Source: Candidatus Pristimantibacillus lignocellulolyticus
GTDB taxonomy: Bacteria > Bacillota > Bacilli > Paenibacillales > Paenibacillaceae
Length of the DNA stretch: 64,000 nt
Assembly (NCBI GenBank): GCA_023639215.1
Contig: CP097899.1
Span: forward strand, 1,432,501 to 1,496,500
Reading direction: 5' to 3'
This document shows positions 37,465 to 45,519 of the stretch, one piece after another. The notes beneath the pieces are model-generated. The model made no database searches and was not told where the DNA came from. It was given only the letters and a program-made list of their open reading frames with translations. Numbering within the stretch: the stretch's first letter is position 1; every line of letters begins with the position of its first letter. Position numbers and translations under genes: made by a program.

Positions 37465-38131
37465 AAAGGGACGCTTCAATAGCTATCTTTGGGGTTCAAT
37501 GATTGCCTATGGGGTTATTACTGGTTTTTTGATACTGCTATACTTTGTGGAAGGTAAAGCACAAGTGGATCCTATGTTTCAGAGCTACCCTGAGATGTTG
37601 CAAGTGATAGATATTATGATCAGAGCGACATTTATTATCTACTCATCAGTGCTATTATCCAAATTAATTATTTCGGAATTCAAAGATAAGACGATGGCAC
37701 TTCTTTTCACTTATCCAATTAGCCGTAAGAAGCTCATCTTTGCTAAGCTGTCGATTGTATTCGTCTGGGTATTTGCCAATGTCATTATAGCGAACCTTAT
37801 CATTGACGCTTTGTTTATCGCTATTAATTCTGGGTATGGTTACGTATCGGACACCTTAACAAGTGAGATTTTAGTTCAACATGCAATTCATGTCGTGATG
37901 CAAGCTTTCGGTGCTGCAGGTATGAGCCTACTGCCGCTTGCCTTTGGCATGCGTAAAAAATCAGTACCAGCAACTATTGTATCCTCTATCCTAATCGTGT
38001 CTATCGTATGCTCAAATAATATGGGCTTCTCCCTAAGCTCCATTATCGCTATTCCATTATCTCTTGCTGCTATTGGAATACTACTCTCTTATCTAAGCTT
38101 TAGAAACATAGATAGGGTAGATGTAAGCTAA
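37436..38131 (+). CDS. ABC-2 type permease of the BcrAB-like exporter
   Basis: A 231-residue membrane protein with six predicted segments (for example ILIVSIVCSNNMGFSLSSIIAIPL near the end). The ATG at 37436 follows AAAGGAGGTG by six bases, inside the ATPase gene, so the two are coupled. It forms the membrane part of the exporter; the substrate cannot be told. Not the MacB/BceB type: it lacks a large extracellular loop. Confidence 0.87.
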   Translation: MFHLIKLELKKGRFNSYLWGSMIAYGVITGFLILLYFVEGKAQVDPMFQSYPEMLQVIDIMIRATFIIYSSVLLSKLIISEFKDKTMALLFTYPISRKKLIFAKLSIVFVWVFANVIIANLIIDALFIAINSGYGYVSDTLTSEILVQHAIHVVMQAFGAAGMSLLPLAFGMRKKSVPATIVSSILIVSIVCSNNMGFSLSSIIAIPLSLAAIGILLSYLSFRNIDRVDVS

Positions 38132-38189
38132 GAAGCAGTAGAAGACGCTCAAAAAAAGCAGACCTTAATAACGAAATTCATTAATAAAT

Positions 38190-38230
38190 AAAGGCGAATT
38201 TCCATTCAATCCGAATGAGAATTCGCCTTT
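38190..38230. terminator. Bidirectional terminator
   Basis: Perfect 11-bp arms AAAGGCGAATT (38190-38200) and AATTCGCCTTT (38220-38230) between the convergent permease and metQ-like genes. Confidence 0.82.
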
Positions 38231-38237
38231 AATTTCA

Positions 38238-39068
38238 TTAAAACGCTGGAATTGCCGTTTCGTCATAATTTTTTTCTAAAAACTCACGTACTTCTGGACT
38301 AGTCATCGCTTCAGCTAGCTTTTGAATTAACTCAGAATCAGCGTTATCTTTGCGTGCAACTAACGTAATAGCAAAGTCATTTTCTACACCTTCTGTAAGT
38401 AGTGCATCACTTTTTGGTGTTAAGCCAAGTGGTTTTGCATAAGCAGGAGTCATCACGACTGCATCAGCGTCATCATACATTCTCGCTAGCATTAACAAAT
38501 CAATTTCTTCGAACTTATAATTTTTCGGGTTTTCAATTATGTCCGCTTGCGTATAATATGTACCCGTTTTTTCTTGTAACTTGATGATATCATGTTGAGC
38601 TAACATCGCTAGAGAACGATCAACATTAGAAATATCATTGGCAATAGCAATGACCGCACCATCAGGCAGTTCATCCATAGATTTATATGCTTTAGAATAT
38701 ACACCATAATTGGCAAAGTATATTGGCTTAACTGGGACTAGCTCAGAATCATTGTTTCTATTGAATTCTTCCATGTAAGGTACATGTTGAAAGAAATTCG
38801 CATCAACTTCTTTTGCTGCAAGAGCGCTATTAGGTTGAACATTGTCACTTAATACAACCATTTCTAGATTAATACCTTGCTCAGCTAGCTTTGGCTTCAC
38901 AAGATCAAGAATCTCTGTCATTGGAGCAATTAATGAAGCTACTTTCAATGTTACTTCTTCATTACCTGTTACATTTCCACTAGTATTGGGCTCGTTAGCA
39001 TTATTCGCTTGACCACAACCAGCTACAATAAATGTAAATAACGTTAGTACTAAAATCAGTTTTTTCAT
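38238..39068 (-). CDS. metQ: MetQ/NlpA-family substrate-binding lipoprotein
   Basis: A 276-residue lipoprotein (lipobox IVAGC, Cys18) of the NlpA family, which binds methionine or related amino acids for a MetNI importer. Family landmarks include FFQHVPYMEEFN, the AIANDISNVDRSLAML region and the IDLLMLARMYDDADAV block. The ATG at 39068 follows AAGGAG by nine bases; the longer frame runs into the repeat array. It is the last gene of metN-metI-metQ, separated from metI by four 65-bp repeats that end two bases before its Shine-Dalgarno site. Confidence 0.88.
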   Translation of the reverse strand: MKKLILVLTLFTFIVAGCGQANNANEPNTSGNVTGNEEVTLKVASLIAPMTEILDLVKPKLAEQGINLEMVVLSDNVQPNSALAAKEVDANFFQHVPYMEEFNRNNDSELVPVKPIYFANYGVYSKAYKSMDELPDGAVIAIANDISNVDRSLAMLAQHDIIKLQEKTGTYYTQADIIENPKNYKFEEIDLLMLARMYDDADAVVMTPAYAKPLGLTPKSDALLTEGVENDFAITLVARKDNADSELIQKLAEAMTSPEVREFLEKNYDETAIPAF

Positions 39069-39085
39069 GTTGTTTCTCTCCTTAA

Positions 39086-39340
39086 AACTTTTTGTGAACT
39101 TTCTAATTCGCTTCTTTGATAACAAAAAGTTACATCGGAAGCATAAACCTAACTTTTTGTGTACTTTCACATTTGCTTCTTCGATAACAAAAAGTTACTT
39201 CGAAAGCATAAACCTAACTTTTTGTTTACTTTCACATTTGCTTCTTCGATAACAAAAAGTTACTTCGGAAGCGTAAGCCTAACTTTTTGTGTACTTTCTA
39301 ATTCACTTCTTAGATAACAAAAAGTTACTTCGGAAGCATA
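39086..39340 (-). repeat. Four tandem copies of a 65-bp palindromic unit in the metI-metQ gap
   Basis: The landmark AACTTTTTGT (plus strand) recurs at 39086, 39151, 39216 and 39281, an exact 65-bp period. Each copy also contains its complement ACAAAAAGTT and a GCTTC/GAAGC pair. The array fills the gap from 2 bp after the metI stop to 2 bp before the metQ ribosome site. The period is not a multiple of three and there are no unique spacers, so it is neither coding nor CRISPR. In the transcript each unit can fold as a GCUUC...GAAGC hairpin or pair its A-rich and U-rich decamers. A fifth copy lies before bceA. Confidence 0.95.
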
Positions 39341-39342
39341 CA

Positions 39343-40011
39343 CTATCTTTTATCTATTATTCTTGATACAGTTGTTCCAATAAATTGAATGAGCTGTACC
39401 AGTATAACCATAATGATAATCATATACATCATCAAATCCGTCTTAAACTGCTGATAACCATACCTAATCGCAAAGTCTCCGATACCACCACCCCCGACAA
39501 CACCCATAATCGTCGAGTATGAAATAAAACTAATTATCGAGGTCGTTAATCCAAGCACTAATCCAGAACGCGCCTCAACATAAAGGAACTTAAAAATAAC
39601 TTGTTTAACCGATGCCCCCATCGAAATCGCTGCTTCCATTACTCCTTTAGGTACATCCAATAAAGATTGTTCGACTAACCTTGAATAATGCGCAATCGCG
39701 ATTATCGCTAATGGAACAGTTGCAGCCGCAGTACCAATCGCAGTACCAATAATTATTCTTGTAAATGGTATTAGAAAAACGACTAATAGTAAAAACGGGA
39801 AAGAACGTATCGTATTAACTATTAAATTCAGCAGTTGAAAGCTAAATTGATTTTCTAGCAGTTGGCCTCTTCTGCAAAGAAACAAAAACGTCCCTACTGG
39901 GAGCCCGATGAGAACTGCAGCTAGAATAGAAACGCCCACCATGACAAAGGTTTCTCCGATAGCCTTTATAATTTCAGCTTGATATTGAACTAATATTTCA
40001 GGCATGATCAT
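39343..40011 (-). CDS. metI: MetI-family ABC transporter permease
   Basis: A 222-residue permease with five predicted segments and the MetI-type EAA loop (EAAISMGASVKQVIFKFLYVEARSG). The C-terminal block SYSTIMGVVGGGGIGDFAIRYGYQ is highly characteristic. The ATG at 40011 lies in the end of the ATPase gene (14-bp overlap), nine bases after AAGG. It forms the channel of the metNIQ-type importer. Confidence 0.9.
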   Translation of the reverse strand: MIMPEILVQYQAEIIKAIGETFVMVGVSILAAVLIGLPVGTFLFLCRRGQLLENQFSFQLLNLIVNTIRSFPFLLLVVFLIPFTRIIIGTAIGTAAATVPLAIIAIAHYSRLVEQSLLDVPKGVMEAAISMGASVKQVIFKFLYVEARSGLVLGLTTSIISFISYSTIMGVVGGGGIGDFAIRYGYQQFKTDLMMYMIIIMVILVQLIQFIGTTVSRIIDKR

Positions 40012-40747
40012 TCTCACCACCCTTTATTAGTTGTTCTACAAAGCTTTGAGGGCTATGATCTATCTTGTGAATTCCTTTTGGCTGGATATCTACGGTATCG
40101 TAAATTTCTCCAGCTGCCATTACAGTTACTCGGTTACATATACTTCGAATGACATCCATCTCATGACTGACAATAACGATCGTAACGCCAAGCCTTTTAT
40201 TGATGTTTTCTAATACTGCTAAAATTTCAGCAGTTGTATTAGGATCAAGCGAAGAGGTAGGCTCGTCACATAATAATACTTGCGGATTATTAGCTAAAGC
40301 CCGTGCAATCGCAACTCGTTGCTTTTGTCCACCACTTAACTCCGCAGGATATTGATCTATATAACTTTCCAATCCAACAAATTGAAGACACTCCAACACA
40401 CGGCTTCTACGTTCTTTACTCGGATAATTTGCCAGCTGTAGCGCTACCGCGATGTTCTCATAAACCGTCTTATTCGCAACTAGATTAAAATGCTGAAAGA
40501 TCATCCCAATTGATTTGCGAGCTTGACGAAGACTAGCACTGTTCAAACTTGTTAACTGTAGACCATTAACTTCTACTTCCCCTTGATCAGGGGTTTCGAG
40601 CAAATTTATTAAACGAAGCAAAGTAGATTTACCTGCTCCACTTGCTCCAATGATTCCGTAAATTTCACCTTTACTTATCGTTAAGGAAATAGATTTAATA
40701 GCTTCAAACTGTGCAAAGTTTTTACTGACATTATGTACTTTAATCAC
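39998..40747 (-). CDS. metN: MetN-like ABC transporter ATPase, short form without the C-terminal regulatory domain
   Basis: A 249-residue ATPase with Walker A (GASGAGKST), signature (LSGGQKQRVAIARA), Walker B (VLLCDEPTSSLDP) and H-loop (SHEMD). MetN proteins are usually about 340 residues, with a C-terminal NIL/ACT-like domain that senses methionine; here the gene ends soon after the ATPase core and overlaps metI, so the domain is truly absent. The start is GTG at 40747 after AGGGG. The family could also serve other amino acids. No SAM riboswitch was recognised upstream. Confidence 0.87.
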   Translation of the reverse strand: MIKVHNVSKNFAQFEAIKSISLTISKGEIYGIIGASGAGKSTLLRLINLLETPDQGEVEVNGLQLTSLNSASLRQARKSIGMIFQHFNLVANKTVYENIAVALQLANYPSKERRSRVLECLQFVGLESYIDQYPAELSGGQKQRVAIARALANNPQVLLCDEPTSSLDPNTTAEILAVLENINKRLGVTIVIVSHEMDVIRSICNRVTVMAAGEIYDTVDIQPKGIHKIDHSPQSFVEQLIKGGENDHA

Positions 40748-40753
40748 AACAAA

Positions 40754-40819
40754 AACCCCTATCTATAAATTTAAAGGGTGTTTATAACGTTTCTAAGTAT
40801 AACTCAATATGTAGGGGTT
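40754..40819 (-). promoter_or_regulatory. Leader inverted repeat able to hide the metN ribosome site
   Basis: AACCCCTA (40754-40761) and TAGGGGTT (40812-40819) are exact complements. In the transcript the downstream arm contains the AGGGG ribosome site of metN. A TAAAAT/TTGTAA pair with an 18-bp spacer just upstream could be the promoter, so the upstream arm would sit at the 5' end of the message. Confidence 0.4.
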
Positions 40820-40950
40820 GTCATTTTAGTAAACAGCGTTAGCTGCTTACAATAAATTTATTTTCATAAGTTCACAAAAACGTCACTTATGAAGAAAAAA
40901 TCTGTCCTATATAATCAACTTTATGTTATTAAAGGAAGGATGTTTTTATT

Positions 40951-41439
40951 TTGCCTAGCAATAAAAAAGAAGGTATTATTTTCGGACTATTTATGTGTTT
41001 TGGAATGGTTATTATTATGACCACCTATAACACCGCTCTACACGGGTTTTCAGATTTTACAATTGGAAGTGCATTAATTCAATTCGTCATAACTTTTGCC
41101 GTCGCTTTTATCGTGGAGTCCTTAGTTGAACCTAAAGCACGCAAACTTGCGTTATCGTTACCATATAACAAATCTAAGCAAATCAACATGATATTAGCGA
41201 TTGCTTTTTGTATGGTTCCCTCAATGGTACTTATTATGTCAGTTTACGGAGTTATTCTGAAAGCGACATTGATGGGAATCGAAGGTTCATATTTGTTTGA
41301 GTACATTAAAACAGTCGGACTAAATATTATTGTGGCACTTCCAGCGCAATTACTAATTGTAGGACCAATCTCTCGTTGGTTATTAGTTCATTTCGTTAAA
41401 ACATCGACTACTCATAAGCCTGAATTAAAAGTCTTATAA
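40951..41439 (+). CDS. DUF2798-family membrane protein
   Basis: A 162-residue protein with four predicted membrane helices in two similar halves, matching the DUF2798 pattern (EGIIFGLFMCFGMVIIMTTYN and a later MVLIMSVYGVI repeat). The start is TTG at 40951 after AAGGAAGG. Function unknown. Neighbours on both sides are convergent or divergent, so it stands alone. Confidence 0.78.
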   Translation: MPSNKKEGIIFGLFMCFGMVIIMTTYNTALHGFSDFTIGSALIQFVITFAVAFIVESLVEPKARKLALSLPYNKSKQINMILAIAFCMVPSMVLIMSVYGVILKATLMGIEGSYLFEYIKTVGLNIIVALPAQLLIVGPISRWLLVHFVKTSTTHKPELKVL

Positions 41440-41471
41440 CAAGAATTGAACGTATCTTTTTGATGTTATGA

Positions 41472-41497
41472 TTACCCATTCGAATTGGAATGGGTAA
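41472..41497. terminator. Bidirectional hairpin between convergent genes
   Basis: Arms TTACCCATTC (41472-41481) and GAATGGGTAA (41488-41497), 6-base loop, between the DUF2798 gene and the convergent AraC gene. Confidence 0.72.
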
Positions 41498-41512
41498 CTA
41501 CATCGTCTCTTA

Positions 41513-42346
41513 CTAATTCATTAACCTGAACTTCTCAGGAGTTAATTCCATCTGCTTTCGAAAGCTAGCTACAAAATGACTAACATCACGAAATCCTACA
41601 CGACTTGCAATTTGAGTAATCGATATCTCTCTTTCAAGGAGTAACATCTCCTTAGACTTTCTAAGTCGTAATCGAATGAGATACGCATATGGAGATACAT
41701 GAAATGCAGTTTGAAACAACGTATTCATTTGCCTTGGAGTTAGTTTCAGCACTGTTGCCATTTGTTCAATTCCAACGTTTGGATCAGCGTAATGAATTTC
41801 TAGCCAATCCAATACTGGCTGTAATTGTACGATATGACGCTGAATTGAAGTTCGATTATTCATCTGACCATGTTGCTTCAGCTGCATGAGGAAAAAGTAT
41901 ACGTCTGAAGACATATCGTAGCTAGAATAATATATATCATTGTTATTGTTTTCAAGCTTGTCTATTATGTTCGTAATCGTCATATGTAGTGGAGAATGTT
42001 CCTCCCAGCTGAAATAGGTGGATTGCTCTATGCCAAGTGTACGTAGAATGGTATCGACATTACTGCCACCAAACGTAATATATTGTGTGCACCATTGATC
42101 CGTAACAGTGTAATACGTATGGGCTACATCAGGATATAGTAAAACTCCGGTTCCTTTAGTAAGTCGATAGGTCTTATCCTCTATAATAAATTCACCCTCG
42201 CCCTCGTAAGTTTGTAACCAATGAAAGTATGAAAACCCATGAGGACGAAATATTTTTTCTTGATCTTCGTTATGCCCGATACTCTCGATAAATAAAGGAA
42301 AACTACTAATTGCAGAGGGTGTTAATTCATATCGCGTATGCATCAT
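41513..42346 (-). CDS. AraC-family regulator with cupin sensor domain
   Basis: A 277-residue regulator: N-terminal cupin-type sugar-sensing domain (FHWLQTYEGEGEF, a GVLLYPDVAHTYY motif) and two C-terminal helix-turn-helix units (MATVLKLTPRQMNTLFQ and IASRVGFRDVSHFVASFRKQ). The ATG at 42346 lies eight bases after GGGAG. It is divergent from the GH42 gene across 133 bp, so it probably activates that gene when beta-galactosides are present. Confidence 0.92.
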   Translation of the reverse strand: MMHTRYELTPSAISSFPLFIESIGHNEDQEKIFRPHGFSYFHWLQTYEGEGEFIIEDKTYRLTKGTGVLLYPDVAHTYYTVTDQWCTQYITFGGSNVDTILRTLGIEQSTYFSWEEHSPLHMTITNIIDKLENNNNDIYYSSYDMSSDVYFFLMQLKQHGQMNNRTSIQRHIVQLQPVLDWLEIHYADPNVGIEQMATVLKLTPRQMNTLFQTAFHVSPYAYLIRLRLRKSKEMLLLEREISITQIASRVGFRDVSHFVASFRKQMELTPEKFRLMN

Positions 42347-42479
42347 CACTTTCACTCCCGCCTCATTAAACTTCCATATTATTATACGTGTTTGTAAATA
42401 TATTATATTTTAACACACTTTATATTGATATATACTGAACTTATTCTTATATCTAACTTTAATAAAATGAGGTGTAGAG

Positions 42480-44510
42480 ATGATTAATAGCAAACTACCA
42501 AAAATATGGTACGGTGGAGATTACAATCCAGAGCAATGGGACCACGAAGTAATGCACGAAGATTTACGAATGTTCAAACTTGCCGGAATTGATGTAGCAA
42601 CGATTAATGTATTTTCTTGGGCTTTATTACAACCGAATGAAGAAACTTATAATTTTGCACGACTAGATGAAATTATTGATCGTTTACATGCAGATGGTGT
42701 TTACGTATGTTTGGCAACAAGTACAGCTGCTCATCCGGCATGGATGGCTCGCCAATATCCAGATGTATTACGTGTAGACTTTGATGGTCGCAAACGTAAA
42801 TTTGGTGGCAGACATAATTCTTGCCCTAACAGCCCAACGTATCGGAAATATTCTGAAAAGCTTGCGGAAAAGCTTGCTCACCGCTATAAAGATCATGAAG
42901 CACTACTCATTTGGCATGTTAGTAATGAGTATGGCGGATACTGTTATTGTGATAACTGTGCCGCTGGATTCCGCACATGGCTACAGCAACGTTATCGTAC
43001 AATTGAACAAGTTAATAAAGTGTGGAATACAAACTTTTGGGGACATACTTTCTACGATTGGGAGGAAATTGTTCCACCTAATGCCTTATCGGAGGAATGG
43101 GGTACAAACCGTACTAGCTTCCAAGGAATATCATTAGATTATCGTAGATTTATGTCAGATAGTCTCCTTGATTGCTATAAGCTTGAGCACGCTGCTATCA
43201 AAAAACATACACCTAATATACCTATTACAACAAATATGATGGGATTGTACAAAGAGCTTGATTACTTTAAATGGGCAAAGGAAGTCGATATTGTATCATG
43301 GGATAATTACCCTTCACTTGATACGCCCGTTAGTTTAACTTCGATGACGCATGATTTAATGCGAGGTATTAAGCAAGGACAGCCGTTTATGTTGATGGAA
43401 CAAACACCAAGTCAACAAAATTGGCAGCCTTACAACTCCTTAAAGCGCCCAGGTGTTATGAAACTTTGGAGCTATCAAGCTGTTGCGCATGGTGCAGATA
43501 CTGTGCTGTTCTTCCAATTACGAAGATCAATTGGTGCATGTGAAAAGTACCATGGCGCTGTTATCGAGCATGTAGGCCATGAGCATACGAGAGTATTCCG
43601 CGAGTGTGCACAATTAGGGCAAGAACTATATACGTTATCGGATAAAATATTAGACAGTCGCATTAAAGCAAAAGTGGCTATTGTATTTGATTGGGAAAAC
43701 CGATGGGCAATTGAGCTGTCAAGTGGACCAACTATAGCCTTAGATTATGTTAATGAAGTACACAAATATTATGATGCTTTATTCCAGCAAAATGTCCAAG
43801 TTGACATGATCGGCGTAGAAGATGATTTATCTGGATATGATGTCGTTATTGCTCCTGTACTGTATATGGTTAAGGAAGGTTATGCAGCTAGAATTGAGCA
43901 ATTTGTACAATCCGGAGGTACTTTCTTAACGACGTTCTTTAGTGGAATTGTTAATGAGAACGATATTGTTACGCTAGGTGGATATCCTGGTGAGTTACGT
44001 AAAGTGCTAGGAATATGGGCCGAAGAAATTGATGCCTTATTCCCTGATCAAAGCAATCAAATGGTACTACAAGGTGAACTTGGAACATTATCGGGGGAAT
44101 ATAGCTGTAATATCGTTTGCGATCTCATTCATGCCGAAGGTGCCGAAGTAAAGGCAGTTTACGGCAGTGAGTTTTATAAAGGAATGCCTGCACTGACAGT
44201 CAATCAATTCGGAGCAGGTCATGCATGGTATGTCGCATCTAGCCCTGAGCCAGAATTTTTGCAGGGGCTACTAGCTCATATTGTTGAAACGAAAGGTATT
44301 AGTGCATCAATTACACCTATTTCAGGTGTTGAGGTATCAACAAGAGTAGCTCCGCAAGGACAGTCTTTACTATTTATACTCAATCATAATAACGAAGCTG
44401 TGCACGTTGATTTGGGTGAAGTGCAAGGAACAGAGTTGATTACAGGAAATGAAGTAAAGCAACAGCTTATGCTTGATGCTAAAGCAGTAGCGATTATTGA
44501 AACGAAGTAA
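42480..44510 (+). CDS. GH42 beta-galactosidase
   Basis: A 676-residue cytoplasmic glycoside hydrolase. Catalytic acid/base Glu150 in WHVSNEYGG and nucleophile Glu307 in FMLMEQTPS. Zinc-site cysteines are visible at 115, 155, 157 and 160 (NSCPNSP, YCYCDNC). A trimerisation domain and C-terminal beta-domain follow. The opening WYGGDYNPEQW is the GH42 hallmark. GH42 enzymes cleave beta-galactosides, often galactan or galacto-oligosaccharide fragments. It is controlled by the divergent AraC regulator; no transporter is linked. Confidence 0.95.
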   Translation: MINSKLPKIWYGGDYNPEQWDHEVMHEDLRMFKLAGIDVATINVFSWALLQPNEETYNFARLDEIIDRLHADGVYVCLATSTAAHPAWMARQYPDVLRVDFDGRKRKFGGRHNSCPNSPTYRKYSEKLAEKLAHRYKDHEALLIWHVSNEYGGYCYCDNCAAGFRTWLQQRYRTIEQVNKVWNTNFWGHTFYDWEEIVPPNALSEEWGTNRTSFQGISLDYRRFMSDSLLDCYKLEHAAIKKHTPNIPITTNMMGLYKELDYFKWAKEVDIVSWDNYPSLDTPVSLTSMTHDLMRGIKQGQPFMLMEQTPSQQNWQPYNSLKRPGVMKLWSYQAVAHGADTVLFFQLRRSIGACEKYHGAVIEHVGHEHTRVFRECAQLGQELYTLSDKILDSRIKAKVAIVFDWENRWAIELSSGPTIALDYVNEVHKYYDALFQQNVQVDMIGVEDDLSGYDVVIAPVLYMVKEGYAARIEQFVQSGGTFLTTFFSGIVNENDIVTLGGYPGELRKVLGIWAEEIDALFPDQSNQMVLQGELGTLSGEYSCNIVCDLIHAEGAEVKAVYGSEFYKGMPALTVNQFGAGHAWYVASSPEPEFLQGLLAHIVETKGISASITPISGVEVSTRVAPQGQSLLFILNHNNEAVHVDLGEVQGTELITGNEVKQQLMLDAKAVAIIETK

Positions 44511-44553
44511 AGAATTCTACTTCATTTCAGCATATACAGTTAAATAAATATTC

Positions 44554-44640
44554 AATTAGCCAAGCCACACTATTCAAATTTATACTTTTACTGCACAAAG
44601 GTGTAGGTAGTATAAATATAATTGTGGCTTGGCTAATTTT
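44554..44640 (+). terminator. Long terminator hairpin after the GH42 gene
   Basis: 16-bp outer arms (44554-44569 and 44623-44638, AATTAGCCAAGCCACA and complement) with an inner ATTTATACT/AGTATAAAT stem, followed by TTTT. Confidence 0.82.
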
Positions 44641-44819
44641 ATGAACAATGCTTAAAATGTTCAATCTCGTATGCCTCAATATGAGTCTAGTTCAATAACA
44701 AAATTGAATGAAGTGCATGCCCCACTTGCCATACTCTTCGAGCTGCCAAGCCTATTCATCCATTTTGTGTACATTATGTTATTATAGAAAAAAAGTAGCT
44801 ATATGGAGGGAGCATAATT
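44641..44819. other. Upstream region of the PepSY two-component operon
   Basis: About 180 bp with no gene. A TATTATAG-like -10 about 30 bp before the ATG is plausible but its -35 is unclear. GGAGGGAG precedes the regulator start. Confidence 0.35.
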
Positions 44820-45518
44820 ATGAAGCATTCCATACTCATTGTCGAGGACGAGGAAAAAATTGCTAGATTGTTGGAAATTGAACTTGAAATGGAAGGCTAT
44901 CATGTAAAACGCTGTCCGGATGGTCTGACAGCTTCAGAAGCATTCCACGGTGCCAAATGGGATCTAGTGTTGCTAGATATTATGCTTCCGGGAATGAGCG
45001 GTATTGAATTACTAAGACGCATTCGTGCACATGATTCCGTTACTCCCGTTATTTTGCTAACCGCGAAAGACTCTGTTGAAGATAAAATATCTGGACTTGA
45101 TTATGGAGCCAACGATTACATAACAAAGCCTTTTCAAATTGAAGAACTACTAGCTCGAATTCGTGCTTCACTTCGTTTGCGTGCGGCGATGCCGCAGTTA
45201 GAACGTATTGAAGATGAATGGTTATACGCAGCTGATCTCAAAATAAATGAAAAGACGAGAGAAGTAATCCGCGAAGAAAAAGCGATTGAACTCACTCCGC
45301 GCGAATATGATTTACTCGTTTATTTACTGAAAAACAAACGACAAGTATTAGAGCGTGAGCAAATTCTCGAAGCAGTCTGGGGATTTGATTATTACGGCGA
45401 AACAAATATTGTAGACGTATATATTAGATATGTTCGTAAAAAGATCGATAATGGTCGACTCCCTGAGCTGATCCAAACTGTTCGAGGTGTCGGATATGTA
45501 TTAAAGGATACGATATAA
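44820..45518 (+). CDS. OmpR-family response regulator (YkoG-like)
   Basis: A 232-residue regulator with receiver domain (Asp53 in LLDIMLPGMSG; ITKPFQ) and winged helix (TNIVDVYIRYVRKKID, TVRGVGYVL). It lies 1 bp before the kinase gene. With kinase and PepSY genes behind it, the locus resembles Bacillus ykoGHI. It probably responds to an envelope or metal-related signal; the cue is not known. Confidence 0.93.
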   Translation: MKHSILIVEDEEKIARLLEIELEMEGYHVKRCPDGLTASEAFHGAKWDLVLLDIMLPGMSGIELLRRIRAHDSVTPVILLTAKDSVEDKISGLDYGANDYITKPFQIEELLARIRASLRLRAAMPQLERIEDEWLYAADLKINEKTREVIREEKAIELTPREYDLLVYLLKNKRQVLEREQILEAVWGFDYYGETNIVDVYIRYVRKKIDNGRLPELIQTVRGVGYVLKDTI

Positions 45519-45519
45519 G

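Noticed and set aside
39067..39252. Open frame across the repeat array on the plus strand
   Set aside because: The 65-bp period is not a multiple of three, there is no ribosome site, and the repeats explain the frame.
39086..39340. CRISPR array
   Set aside because: The 65-bp units are contiguous and lack unique spacers, and no cas genes are present.
40748..40950. SAM (S-box) riboswitch before metN
   Set aside because: I looked for the S-box core around the expected GAGGGA and AGAGGTGG blocks and did not find it; only a simple inverted repeat is present.
44554..44640. MITE or small mobile element after GH42
   Set aside because: The long inverted repeat ends in T-rich sequence directly behind a gene and has no target duplication or second copy in the window, so a terminator explains it better.
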